A stretch of 19,467 nucleotides of DNA from contig JAJYGJ010000128.1 of NCBI GenBank assembly GCA_021790695.1, positions 1 through 19,467 of the forward strand, written 5' to 3'. This document shows, piece by piece, positions 7,397-15,467 of the stretch (its first letter is position 1; every line of letters begins with the position of its first letter). Source of the DNA: Nitrospirota bacterium (GTDB taxonomy: Bacteria > Nitrospirota > Thermodesulfovibrionia > Thermodesulfovibrionales > JdFR-88). The notes under the pieces are model-generated. The model did no database searches, had not been told where the DNA came from, and worked only from the letters and a program-made list of their open reading frames with translations. The position numbers and the translations under genes were made by a program.

Positions 7397-8034
7397 TGAG
7401 GGCGGATGGCGCAAACCGCGGGAGGTCCGGGATATCTGCAAGGGGAAAGGCGGGCGCGGGCAGCCGGGCGGACGAAGGGGGGTTTACTCTCCTCGAGGTG
7501 CTGCTGGCCACGGCGCTGACCGTAATCGTCATGGGCGCCGTTTACGGCACCTTTTTTCTCCTCCAGAGGGCGGCCGGAGGCGGGCAGCAGTCGCTTCAAA
7601 GGCTTTACGAGGCGCAAAAGACGATGGACATGCTCCGGCGCGAGCTTGAAGCCGCGAAGGGACCGATGACGGTAGTGGACAAGGAATACTTCGGCCATAA
7701 GGGCTCGACCCTCTCTTTCACCGCCTTTTCACCGGCAAACGGCGTGCTCTCCACAATCATCTACTCGGCGAGGGCAACTGAAGGAGGCGGGCAGGGAGAA
7801 ACCATCGACCTGGAAAAAGAGCAAAAGGCACCGGGCGGCAGGACCGAAAAGGCCGATCTCCTGGACAATATCGGCGAGTTCTCCGTCCAGGTCTTCTCGG
7901 GCGGCAAATGGGTAAGGACAATCGAGGCGGACCAGCCGCCGCAGGACATAAAGGTCACCCTCAAGATCTCTTTCAAGGGCAGGCCGTTCGTTCTTCAGGA
8001 GATAGCGGCGCCCAGAATAGGCAACCAGCTATGA
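7393..8034 (+). CDS. gspJ: T2SS minor pseudopilin GspJ
   Basis: GspJ is part of the I-J-K tip complex of the pseudopilus. The 213-residue precursor has the cleavage motif GG|FTLLEVLLATALTVIVMG with Glu5. The leader is unusually long, about 30 residues rich in Arg, Gly and Ala, because the only usable starts are the adjacent ATGs at 7393 and 7396. The first overlaps the gspI stop (ATGA). The body contains LQRLYEAQKTMDMLRRELEAAKGP, typical of GspJ-like minor pseudopilins. The stop overlaps the gspK ATG. Confidence 0.9.
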   Translation: MMRADGANRGRSGISARGKAGAGSRADEGGFTLLEVLLATALTVIVMGAVYGTFFLLQRAAGGGQQSLQRLYEAQKTMDMLRRELEAAKGPMTVVDKEYFGHKGSTLSFTAFSPANGVLSTIIYSARATEGGGQGETIDLEKEQKAPGGRTEKADLLDNIGEFSVQVFSGGKWVRTIEADQPPQDIKVTLKISFKGRPFVLQEIAAPRIGNQL

Positions 8035-8912
8035 GGATGAAAGAGCCGGTGAAAGAGACGGATGGGGGCTTCGTACTCATCCTTGTGCTCCTGATAGTCG
8101 CGGTGCTGATGGCGCTCGCAGTCAATTTTGCCTACGGGGTATACGTGAACGCGAGCGGCATTCATAACATGCAAATCCTGGAGGAGCTGTCCGTCGAGGG
8201 TTCCTCCCTTATCGACAGCTCGGCCCCGCCTTTTCTTCAGGCGCTGGCCCTGGGCCAGATATCCCTTGACCAGCAGCAGATGGAAATCCCCATTGACGAC
8301 GGCACGACGGTATACTTCCAGGCGGGCGACGAGAACTCCAGGTTCAACTTAAACACGCTCGTCAACCAGAACGGGGACTTGAACAAGGACGCCTACCAGT
8401 CTTTCCAGCGCCTTCTGAAGGCGCTCGATCTTGACGCGGGCATAGCCGACAAGGTGGTGGAATGGATCAATCCGGCCGCCCTGCCCGAGGCGGAGGCGGA
8501 GGGCGAAGGCTCAACCGTGACCAACGGGTATCTGACGAGCGTCCCGGAGTTGGCCCTGTTCATCGGCAAGGCCTCCTATGATACACTTAAGAATTACGTG
8601 ACCGTCTTTGGCAACGGCCTGATAGACATCAACAGCGCCCCGGCCCCGGTGCTTGAAAGCCTCTCCGGCGACGTAAGCGATGACCGGGCGGAGCAGATAA
8701 TCGAGTGGCGGAAACTAGAACCGTTCAAGAATATCGGCGATCTGGACAAGGTGGCGGGATTCGACAAGCTGGGGATGGAGCTTGCGCCCAGGATAACCGT
8801 CTCAAGCTCCGCCGTCCGGATAAAGGCCAGCGCCACCAGGCAGGGCATAACGAGGATCGTGGAAGGAGTCCTGGATACGTCGGGGAACATACTTTACTGG
8901 AGAGAATACTGA
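8031..8912 (+). CDS. gspK: T2SS minor pseudopilin GspK
   Basis: GspK caps the pseudopilus tip. The frame is open further upstream, but the ATG at 8031 overlaps the gspJ stop (ATGA). It gives a 13-residue leader (MRMKEPVKETDGG) before FVLILVLLIVAVLMALAV, a 293-residue precursor. As is normal for GspK, mature position 5 is not Glu (it is Leu). The large alpha domain characteristic of the family is present, with DENSRFNLNTL, ADKVVEWINP and the helix-hairpin-helix-like INSAPAPVLESLSG and LDKVAGF segments. The stop lies 1 bp before gspL. Confidence 0.94.
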   Translation: MRMKEPVKETDGGFVLILVLLIVAVLMALAVNFAYGVYVNASGIHNMQILEELSVEGSSLIDSSAPPFLQALALGQISLDQQQMEIPIDDGTTVYFQAGDENSRFNLNTLVNQNGDLNKDAYQSFQRLLKALDLDAGIADKVVEWINPAALPEAEAEGEGSTVTNGYLTSVPELALFIGKASYDTLKNYVTVFGNGLIDINSAPAPVLESLSGDVSDDRAEQIIEWRKLEPFKNIGDLDKVAGFDKLGMELAPRITVSSSAVRIKASATRQGITRIVEGVLDTSGNILYWREY

Positions 8913-8913
8913 T

Positions 8914-10086
8914 ATGAAGGCGTTTTTTGACCTGAAGGATTTCGACCCGAAGGGCGGAGGGGGCGGCGCCGTCTACCTGTTTGACGACGGGCCGAAAAAC
9001 AAAAAGTCCCCGGGCCGCGCCGTCATCCCATTCAGGATCGCGGAAGAAGGCCGCCTCGAACTCCAGGCCCCGCTCCCCCCGGACACCCGCGACATATGGC
9101 TGGGCCTTCCGGTCTCGATGTTCGGCTTCAGGCTCCTCGAGTTTCCCTTTGCCGATATGGAGAAAATACGCCAGACCCTTCCCTTCGAACTTGAGGGCCT
9201 GATCCTCCAGGGGCCCGAAGAGGTCATACTGGAGGCCCTGCCCCTCGGGGAAGGGGAGGCGCAAAAACAAAAGGTCCTTGCCGTTTACGCCGGGAAAAGA
9301 CAGCTTGCAAATCTCATAGAATCCATGAAGGGGGCCGGGGCGGAACCCGCCGTCATCACCTCGATCGAAATTGCCCGCGCAATGGCGAAAGGGGCTTCCG
9401 ATATCGCCGATACGCTCTTTGAGGCCCCGCCCTCCGATGAGCGCGCGAGGATGGACCTGGCGGAAGCGGAGTTTCCGGGCGGAAAGCCCACCCTTAATTT
9501 CAGGCGGGGAGAACTCGAATTCACGAGGGGAAAAGAAGAGACATCGAGGCAGCTAAGGACGGCCTTCGTGCTGGCGGCGCTCCTGCTGTTTGTCTTTGCG
9601 GTAAAATCCGCCGTGGGCCTGTACTTCATCCACAGGCAGGCGGCGGGCATCGAAGAGCGCATCGAACGGTCGTTCTCTCAAATCCTGCCAGGCCGGAAGA
9701 TGCAAAACAGCCAGGTGGCCCTCATGGAGCTTGAGGCGGGTCTTGCCCAGCTAAAGCGGGAAGGATCGAAGGTCGGCGGCCTGCCGGCCCTTGAGGCATT
9801 AAAGACGCTCTCCGCGCACGGGGACCGCGCGGCGGTAATCAGCGAGATATCCATGGACTCCGGGGGCACGATAATAAAGGGCCGGGCCGGCACGCTGGCG
9901 GACGTCAACGCCGAAAAAAACGCCCTGGAGCAAAGCGGGGCCGGCGTGAAGGTGCTGGAGACCGGAAACGGGCCAAAAGGGGTGCTTTTTACAATGAGCG
10001 TCAGGTTTGCCGGGCAGACTTCAGGCCTGCCGGGGGATCATTCGCCGAAAGATAATTCACCGGGAATGACGGGGGGCGGGAAATGA
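8914..10086 (+). CDS. gspL: T2SS inner-membrane protein GspL
   Basis: GspL recruits GspE to the membrane with its cytoplasmic actin-like (PilM-like) domain and pairs with GspM in the periplasm. The 390-residue product has a cytoplasmic part (about 1-212) with the family motif EFPFADMEKIRQTLPFELEG, one membrane segment (about 216-239) and a periplasmic ferredoxin-like part (about 285-368). The last 22 residues or so form a Gly/Ser/Pro-rich tail (SGLPGDHSPKDNSPGM) that looks disordered. The DNA there contains near-repeats (GATCATTCGCCG, GATAATTCACCG). The stop overlaps the gspM start (ATGA). Confidence 0.88.
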   Translation: MKAFFDLKDFDPKGGGGGAVYLFDDGPKNKKSPGRAVIPFRIAEEGRLELQAPLPPDTRDIWLGLPVSMFGFRLLEFPFADMEKIRQTLPFELEGLILQGPEEVILEALPLGEGEAQKQKVLAVYAGKRQLANLIESMKGAGAEPAVITSIEIARAMAKGASDIADTLFEAPPSDERARMDLAEAEFPGGKPTLNFRRGELEFTRGKEETSRQLRTAFVLAALLLFVFAVKSAVGLYFIHRQAAGIEERIERSFSQILPGRKMQNSQVALMELEAGLAQLKREGSKVGGLPALEALKTLSAHGDRAAVISEISMDSGGTIIKGRAGTLADVNAEKNALEQSGAGVKVLETGNGPKGVLFTMSVRFAGQTSGLPGDHSPKDNSPGMTGGGK

Positions 10087-10652
10087 ACATAAGGGCGTTC
10101 ATTGAAAACCTCAATGAAGACCTGAACATCCGGCAACTCATCGGGAAAATCGCCCGCAAAACGGGCAGGCGAAATCTCTTGCCTGCCGCCTCCGCGCTGG
10201 TCCTTCTGGTCCTGGCGCTATCGCTCTGGGCGGCCGTCGGCGCGGAGTCCCGGAGGCTCGCCTCCGACAAGAAACTTGAAGTCCGGTTCGAGCGGGTCAT
10301 CGGGCAATACAACACCCTCAAGGCCGCCAGGGACGAATTTGCGAGGCGCGCCGCGCTCAGCCCCGCGCAGGGGATACTGAAGGCCGTCGGGGACCTCGTT
10401 GCGGGAACGGGGCTCAAGGGGAAAATGGCGACCATAAAACCCCTCGACACGACCCGAATAAACGGTTTCACCTCCGAGCGGGCCCAGGTGACGTTCTCGG
10501 TGGTGAACTTAAACGAGATGGTGAACCTCCTTTACAGGATCGAAAACGCGCCGATGCTGCTTTCCATAAGGCGGGCGGAGTTCAGAAGCTCCTTTGCCGC
10601 GCCCGCGCTGGACATAAACCTGGTGCTGGCCCTTACGAGAAGGAAAAAATGA
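10083..10652 (+). CDS. gspM: T2SS inner-membrane protein GspM
   Basis: GspM is a bitopic platform protein that forms heterodimers with GspL. The 189-residue product has a basic amphipathic N-terminus, one membrane segment (about 32-52), a coiled-coil-prone stretch (about 55-100) and a small C-terminal alpha/beta domain that ends ALDINLVLALTRRKK. Sequence identity to the family is weak by nature; size, topology and the position between gspL and gspN support the call. The ATG overlaps the gspL stop, and the stop overlaps the gspN ATG. Confidence 0.85.
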   Translation: MNIRAFIENLNEDLNIRQLIGKIARKTGRRNLLPAASALVLLVLALSLWAAVGAESRRLASDKKLEVRFERVIGQYNTLKAARDEFARRAALSPAQGILKAVGDLVAGTGLKGKMATIKPLDTTRINGFTSERAQVTFSVVNLNEMVNLLYRIENAPMLLSIRRAEFRSSFAAPALDINLVLALTRRKK

Positions 10653-11422
10653 AACGCAAAAAACAAAAAATCCTTTCCGCGGTTGCGGCGCTTGTCCTGC
10701 TGCCTTTCATCTTCTGGTACGCCGCGGTGCCGGACTCCGCGATCCCCGGTCTGATCTCCACACGGGCCGCGAACCTGGGAGTGGACGTGAGGGTGAACAA
10801 TTTCAGGAAGGGGCCTCTTCTGAGTTTTTCCGCGGATTCCATCATTGCAAGCTACGGAGGCAGACAGGCGTTTGACCTTGAAGGCGTGCGCGGCCGCATA
10901 AACCCCCTGGGGCTTTTAGGTCTGCGCCTCCTGGTCCCTTTCAAGGCCGTGCTTGCGCGCGGAAGCGTAAGGGGACGGTACGCCTACGGTCTTTTTTCCG
11001 GGCGAAGCGCTCTGGCCGCGAAACTCGAAAACGTCCAGTTGGGCGATTTGCCGCATCTGCCTCTCATTAAAGGATACGCGGGCAGTCTCGGGGCCAGCCT
11101 TGAATATGCCGAAGGTCCCCGGGGCGGGGCGGCGGGCAGTTTGATATTCTCGGCAAAGGACCTCCGTAATGTCCCATACGGGTTCAGGACGGCAAACGGC
11201 GTGATCGATATAGCCCCCGGAACATTAAGGATAAAATCCATCTCCCTGGACTCGGCGGACATGTACGCAAAACTGAAGGGCAGGATTGAAAAAGGCGTGT
11301 ATGACATGAGGCTGGAGATGACGTCGGCCGGGGGGACGGGAGACCCGCTTTTAAGGCCCTACATGATATCGCCCGGTTATTACGTCATTCCTTTTTCCGG
11401 GAGGCTTCTGCAATTGCCTTGA
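10649..11422 (+). CDS. gspN: T2SS protein GspN
   Basis: GspN is an accessory inner-membrane protein present in only some T2SS; its exact role is not settled. The 257-residue product has one N-terminal membrane anchor (about 8-26) and a long periplasmic, beta-rich part with AsmA-like alternation (VDVRVNNFRKGPLLSFSADSI, GRINPLGLLGLR, GVIDIAPGTLRIKSISLDS). It is the last gene of the series and overlaps gspM by 4 bp. Its 3' end overlaps the convergent nrnA gene by 38 bp, and no terminator follows on the + strand. Confidence 0.8.
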   Translation: MKRKKQKILSAVAALVLLPFIFWYAAVPDSAIPGLISTRAANLGVDVRVNNFRKGPLLSFSADSIIASYGGRQAFDLEGVRGRINPLGLLGLRLLVPFKAVLARGSVRGRYAYGLFSGRSALAAKLENVQLGDLPHLPLIKGYAGSLGASLEYAEGPRGGAAGSLIFSAKDLRNVPYGFRTANGVIDIAPGTLRIKSISLDSADMYAKLKGRIEKGVYDMRLEMTSAGGTGDPLLRPYMISPGYYVIPFSGRLLQLP

Positions 11423-12452
11423 ACAGGTCCTCCCGGAGCTTGGGAAGGCCGTTTTCCCCGGCGCTTATCCTGAAACCGGCGGCCTTGATGTGACCGCCGC
11501 CGCCGAACTTCCGCGCGACGAGGCGCACGTCGACTCTGCCCTTGGACCTCAGGCTCCCTCTTATGAGACCCCCTTCGACCTCGCTTAAAACGACGGCCAC
11601 CTGCGCGTCCCTGAGGAGCCGGGGGAAACTGGTGAAATTGTCCGTGTCGCCGGCGTCAGTGCCCGTGGCCCTGAACATCCCGGACTCCACGCTCATTATA
11701 GCGGCCCCGTCCCTCAGTTCGAGGTTCTGGAGCGAAAGGCACAGGAGCCTCATCTTTTTTTCGGTCCACGTCTCATAGACGTCCTGCGATATCCTGTCCG
11801 GCTCCGCCCCGGCCCGCACGAGCGCCGCGGCGGTCTCAAACGCCTCCGCCGTCGCGTTCGAGTACCTGAATGAGCCGGTGTCCGTGGAGACGGCCGTATA
11901 GAGGCTTGTGGCCATGGCCGGGTCAATCTCCACACCCAGGGCCTTTATCAGTCCATAGACCATCATGCCCGCCGCGGGAGAGGAAGGCGCGACCCACATG
12001 ATATCGGCCGGGGCGGACCCGCCCGGCTTGAGGACGTCCAATTCGTGATGGTCGATGACGACAGTCCTGGCGAAGGAGACCCCTTCCAGCGCGGCGCGGG
12101 AAGGGGTTGAGCAGTCCACAAGGACGAGCGTGAAATCCATGGGCCGGCCGGGCAGGACGTTTCGGATGTCCTCCCATCCGGGAAGGAACCTGAAGGGCTC
12201 CGGTGTGCCGTCCCTGTTATAGGAAAGCGCCTCTTTCCCCAGGGCGCGAAGGGCCCCCGCAAGCGCGAGTGTCGAGCCCAGGGCATCGCCTTCCGGGTTT
12301 ATATGGCTTGCGACAAGGAAGCGCCGGTTGGCCCCGTCCCTGATGAAATCAAGAAGCCCCGCGGGCGGGGTAAGGCCTGCCTCTTCGCCCCCGGCGGGAC
12401 CGGAGACCGTTGCGGACCCCTCCAGCCTTGCCCGCGTGTCCAATGGGTTCAT
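11385..12452 (-). CDS. nrnA: DHH/DHHA1 phosphoesterase, NrnA-like oligoribonuclease/pAp phosphatase
   Basis: NrnA-type enzymes degrade short oligonucleotides and dephosphorylate 3'-phosphoadenosine 5'-phosphate in the cytoplasm. The 355-residue product has DHH motif I as SHINPEGDALGS (49-60), VDCS (112-115), the IDHH motif (133-136) and TDTGSFRYSN (190-199). The C-terminal DHHA1 nucleic-acid-binding motif is GGGGHIKAAGF (317-327). In motif I a Glu replaces the more common first Asp, a conservative change. About 30 Gly/Ala-rich N-terminal residues precede the domain. The ATG overlaps the rbfA stop (ATGA), and the order infB-rbfA-nrnA is a familiar bacterial cluster. The 3' end overlaps gspN. 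Confidence 0.92.
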   Translation of the reverse strand: MNPLDTRARLEGSATVSGPAGGEEAGLTPPAGLLDFIRDGANRRFLVASHINPEGDALGSTLALAGALRALGKEALSYNRDGTPEPFRFLPGWEDIRNVLPGRPMDFTLVLVDCSTPSRAALEGVSFARTVVIDHHELDVLKPGGSAPADIMWVAPSSPAAGMMVYGLIKALGVEIDPAMATSLYTAVSTDTGSFRYSNATAEAFETAAALVRAGAEPDRISQDVYETWTEKKMRLLCLSLQNLELRDGAAIMSVESGMFRATGTDAGDTDNFTSFPRLLRDAQVAVVLSEVEGGLIRGSLRSKGRVDVRLVARKFGGGGHIKAAGFRISAGENGLPKLREDLFKAIAEASRKKE

Positions 12453-12817
12453 TCGTTCATTCCCCCCTGATCCCCCTTTATCTCCTTCAGGAGCCTGTCT
12501 ATGCGGCTGCCGTACTCCACGGTGGTGTCCGTGTGGAACTCCAGGTCGGGGGTGACCTTCATCTTGACCCGCCTGCCCAGTTCCTGCCTGATGAAGCTTT
12601 TCGCGGATTTAAGTATTTCCAGCGTCTGCTCCCGCTCTTCCGGCTTTAGCGAGCTGACATAGACCCTGGCCAGCTTGAGGTCGTCCGTGACGGCGACGTC
12701 CATGACCGTGACGAAACCCATCCTCGGGTCCTTTAGCCGTCGGAGTATTATATCGGAGAGTTCTTCCTTCAGAAGGTCGGCGACTCTCCTGGATCGTTTA
12801 TAAGGGAGCATTTTCAT
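12449..12817 (-). CDS. rbfA: 30S ribosome-binding factor RbfA
   Basis: RbfA is a single KH-domain protein that binds the 30S subunit and assists late 16S rRNA maturation. The 122-residue product has the expected size and motifs: YKRSRRVADLLKEELSDII at the N-terminus, DPRMGFVTVMDVAVTDDLKLARVYVS in the middle and PDLEFHTDTTVEYGSRIDRLL near the end. An in-frame ATG two codons downstream (12811) is an alternative start. It lies 118 bp after infB, separated by hairpin repeats, and overlaps nrnA by 4 bp. Confidence 0.96.
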   Translation of the reverse strand: MKMLPYKRSRRVADLLKEELSDIILRRLKDPRMGFVTVMDVAVTDDLKLARVYVSSLKPEEREQTLEILKSAKSFIRQELGRRVKMKVTPDLEFHTDTTVEYGSRIDRLLKEIKGDQGGMNE

Positions 12818-12844
12818 TGACGGTTTCCGACGGGTTTTTAGATT

Positions 12845-12895
12845 TTTTTATCCGCGAACTCCGCGGGATTTTATTTTTATCCGCGAACTCCGCGG
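12845..12895. repeat. Tandem hairpin repeat between infB and rbfA
   Basis: Two identical 22-bp copies (12845-12866 and 12874-12895) occur with a 29-bp period. Each contains CCGCG-AACTC-CGCGG, a 5-bp stem; in the second copy the stem extends to 7 bp (ATCCGCG/CGCGGAT). T-runs precede each stem on the + strand, so on the transcribed minus strand each stem is followed by A-runs and is not a terminator. Confidence 0.85.
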
Positions 12896-12910
12896 ATCAG
12901 GGCCCCGCGT

Positions 12911-12928
12911 TCCCGATCATTCGGGAAA
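12911..12928. repeat. Hairpin just after the infB stop
   Basis: TTCCCGA-TCAT-TCGGGAA is a perfect 7-bp stem with a 4-nt loop, 7 bases beyond the infB stop on the transcribed strand. It has no following U-run in that direction. Together with the tandem hairpins it fills most of the 118-bp infB-rbfA gap. mRNA 3'-end protection or partial attenuation is possible. Confidence 0.6.
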
Positions 12929-12935
12929 GGATTTT

Positions 12936-15371
12936 TTATGGCGAAAGCTTGGCGGCCACCGTCTCCATTACGAAGTTTTCGAGGACGTCGCCCACCTTTA
13001 TGTCGTTATAGTTTTCTATGAGGATGCCGCATTCGTAGCCGGTCTGGACCTCTTTTACATCTTCCTTGAACCTTTTGAGCGAGGCTATGCGCCCCTGGTA
13101 AACGACTATGTTGTCACGTATGACCCGGATGCCGTCGCTGACCCTGCTTATCATGCCGGAGATGACATGACAGCCCGCGATGGCGCCCAGCCTGGAGACG
13201 GTGAAGACCTGCCTGACCTCGGCCCGCCCGAGCGTCTTTTCCCTCACTGTCGGCTCGAGCATGCCTTCCAGGGCCTTCTTCACGTCGTCGACGGCCTCAT
13301 AAATTATATTATACAGTCTTAAATCGACGCCTTCCTTCTCGGCAATCTGCTGCGCCTTTGTCTCCGGGCGCACGTTAAAACCCACAATGATGGCGTTGCT
13401 GGCGGCGGCAAGCATGACGTCTGATTCATTTATACCGCCTATGGAGGCGTGTATGACCCGGATCTTGACCTCCGGGTGGGTGATAGACTCGAAGGACCCC
13501 TTGATCGCCTCTATGGAGCCCTGCGCATCGGCCTTCAGCACGATAGCCAGCTCTTTGAGCTTGCCCTCCTTCATCTTGCTGTAAAGCTCCTCGAGGGTGA
13601 TCTTTTTTACCGCGACCGTTTCCGTCTGCCTCTGTTTCTGGAGCCTGGAAAGGGCTATCTGCCTGGCCTTTCTTTCGTCATCCATCACGACAAAGGTATC
13701 GCCCGCGGCCGGCACGGTGTTGAAACCTATGACTTCAATGGGGGTTGACGGACCTGCTACGTCCGTCCGGTGCCCGGTCTCATCGTTCATGGCCCTGACC
13801 CTCCCCGCGTTCGCGCCGCAGAGAAAGACATCGCCTACCCGGAGCGTGCCGTTTTGCACAAGGATAGTGGCCACGGGACCCTTGCCCTTGTCCAGCCTGG
13901 CCTCTATTATGACCCCTTTGGCCATCCTGCCGGGGTCCGCCTTCAGCTCCAGCATATCCGCCTGCAGCAGCACCATTTCCAGGAGGCTTTCAATCCCTGT
14001 ATTTTTCTTTGCCGATATCTCGGAAAATATGTTCTGCCCGCCCCACTCCTCGGAGACTATGCCCAATTCGGCCAGTTCCTGCCTGACGCGCTGGGGGTTG
14101 GCCTCCGGTTTGTCTATCTTGTTGACGGCCACGATTATGGGCACGCCCGCCGCCTTCGCGTGGTCGATGGCCTCTATCGTCTGGGGCTTTACGCCGTCAT
14201 CCGCGGCGACGACCAGGATGACGATATCCGTGACCTTGGCGCCCCTGGCCCGGAGCGTGGTGAATGCCTCATGGCCCGGCGTGTCCAGGAACACTATCTG
14301 CCTGTCGCCAAGCCTCACTTTGTATGCGCCTATATGCTGGGTAATGCCCCCGGCCTCGCCGGCGGTAATATGGCTTTTTCTTACGGCGTCCAGCAGGGTG
14401 GTCTTGCCGTGGTCCACGTGTCCCATGATGGTTACCACCGGCGCCCGAGGTACCAGCTTCGAGACGTCCTGCTGCCTGGCCGCCTCTTCGGGGGCCGCCA
14501 CATCCTCGGCGGCCGCGCCCTCCAGCTTGATCCCCATCCCCTCGGCGATCATCATGGCCGCGTCTATGTCTACAGGCTGGTTGATGGTCGGCATATAGCC
14601 CAGTTCCATGAACTTCTTTATTATCTCCGGCACCTTTACCCCTATAAGCTCGGCCAGCTCCTTGACCGTGGCCCCTTCCGCGATCTTGAGCTGTTTTTTC
14701 CTGGGCGCGGTGATGGCATGACCGGCAGGCATCTGCGGCTTCTCATGCCTGGCGAATTTCGGCTGCGGCCCGCCCCTTCCCTGCCTTCTTGCCGCCGGGC
14801 GCTGGTCCGCAAACTTCCTGGGTTCCACCTTCCTGATAGCCTGGAAGGCCCTCTGCATGCCGGGCTTCGCCTTGAACTTCTCCATCCGCTCGGCATCCAT
14901 GTCCTTCTTGAACCTGTCGGGGACCTTCAGCTCCACTTCCTCATCCGGGGCGGCCGCGGGCGCGCCTTCAGGCGCTTCGATTTTTTCACCGGCAGCGGCA
15001 GGCAGGTCCGAAACGGCCTTTTTCGCTTCACCTTCGTCTTTGCCTTTGTCCCTCGGGGGATTGATCTGACGGGGCGCGACCGCTTTGAACCCGGTTTTTG
15101 CCGCCTCCGGCTTCAAGGGTTCGCGCCTTTCCCGGGCCTGTCTGGAGGCGGGCTGCGGAGTCGTCACGGAAGCGCCTTCGCCTGAGGGGAACGATTCCCT
15201 GAACCGGGCCTTGAGCCTGTCGGCCAGTTCATCCTCAATGCTCGAGGAGGCGGTTTTGCCGCTTATCCCCCATTCATCCAGCGCATCTAAAATGGGCTTT
15301 GAGTTCTTAAGCCCCAGCGCCTTGGCAAGCTCATGGATTCTCAATTTTTTATTTTCTGTCTTTCTTGTCAT
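12936..15371 (-). CDS. infB: Translation initiation factor IF-2
   Basis: IF-2 is the GTPase that delivers initiator tRNA to the 30S subunit and drives subunit joining. The 811-residue product begins with an IF2N helical module (LRIHELAKALGL), a charged Pro/Ala/Lys-rich linker (about 60-225) and a second IF2N module (EGATVKELAELIGVKVPEII). The G domain follows, with GHVDHGKTTLLD starting at residue 317, then DTPGHEAF and NKID. Domains II-IV end with ENYNDIKVGDVLENFVME. The start ATG has only a weak AAAGA upstream. nusA, often next to infB, is not adjacent here; infB is the first gene of its transcript and is divergent from rpmB. Confidence 0.98.
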   Translation of the reverse strand: MTRKTENKKLRIHELAKALGLKNSKPILDALDEWGISGKTASSSIEDELADRLKARFRESFPSGEGASVTTPQPASRQARERREPLKPEAAKTGFKAVAPRQINPPRDKGKDEGEAKKAVSDLPAAAGEKIEAPEGAPAAAPDEEVELKVPDRFKKDMDAERMEKFKAKPGMQRAFQAIRKVEPRKFADQRPAARRQGRGGPQPKFARHEKPQMPAGHAITAPRKKQLKIAEGATVKELAELIGVKVPEIIKKFMELGYMPTINQPVDIDAAMMIAEGMGIKLEGAAAEDVAAPEEAARQQDVSKLVPRAPVVTIMGHVDHGKTTLLDAVRKSHITAGEAGGITQHIGAYKVRLGDRQIVFLDTPGHEAFTTLRARGAKVTDIVILVVAADDGVKPQTIEAIDHAKAAGVPIIVAVNKIDKPEANPQRVRQELAELGIVSEEWGGQNIFSEISAKKNTGIESLLEMVLLQADMLELKADPGRMAKGVIIEARLDKGKGPVATILVQNGTLRVGDVFLCGANAGRVRAMNDETGHRTDVAGPSTPIEVIGFNTVPAAGDTFVVMDDERKARQIALSRLQKQRQTETVAVKKITLEELYSKMKEGKLKELAIVLKADAQGSIEAIKGSFESITHPEVKIRVIHASIGGINESDVMLAAASNAIIVGFNVRPETKAQQIAEKEGVDLRLYNIIYEAVDDVKKALEGMLEPTVREKTLGRAEVRQVFTVSRLGAIAGCHVISGMISRVSDGIRVIRDNIVVYQGRIASLKRFKEDVKEVQTGYECGILIENYNDIKVGDVLENFVMETVAAKLSP

Positions 15372-15395
15372 GTTCTTTATTTTTTGATTCCCGGT

Positions 15396-15426
15396 ATTGT
15401 AACGGACGTATTAGTAATGGTATCAT
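15396..15426. promoter_or_regulatory. Overlapping divergent promoter region for rpmB (+) and infB (-)
   Basis: On the + strand, TTGTAA (15397-15402) and TATCAT (15421-15426) are 18 bp apart and would give an rpmB leader of about 35 nt. On the minus strand, TACAAT (complement of 15396-15401) is a good -10 box that would give an infB leader of about 18 nt, but its -35 is weak. The two elements share bases, so RNA polymerase could not use both at once. Confidence 0.4.
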
Positions 15427-15452
15427 ACAAGTCTGGTTTTAATCAAATTCAG

Positions 15453-15459
15453 AGGAGGA
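15453..15459 (+). promoter_or_regulatory. Shine-Dalgarno that sets the rpmB TTG start
   Basis: AGGAGGA ends 8 bases before the TTG at 15468. The in-frame ATG at 15459 overlaps this sequence and cannot be used with it. Initiation at the TTG gives the conserved L28 N-terminus ASCEICGK. Confidence 0.7.
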
Positions 15460-15467
15460 TGGAGCAC

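Noticed and set aside
12829..12935. Rho-independent terminator after infB
   Set aside because: The hairpins are followed by A-runs, not U-runs, on the transcribed strand; better described as repeat hairpins.
13770..15185. 471-residue + strand frame opposite infB (and a 333-residue one at 13597-14598)
   Set aside because: Both are antisense to IF-2 and lack domains or ribosome-binding sites.
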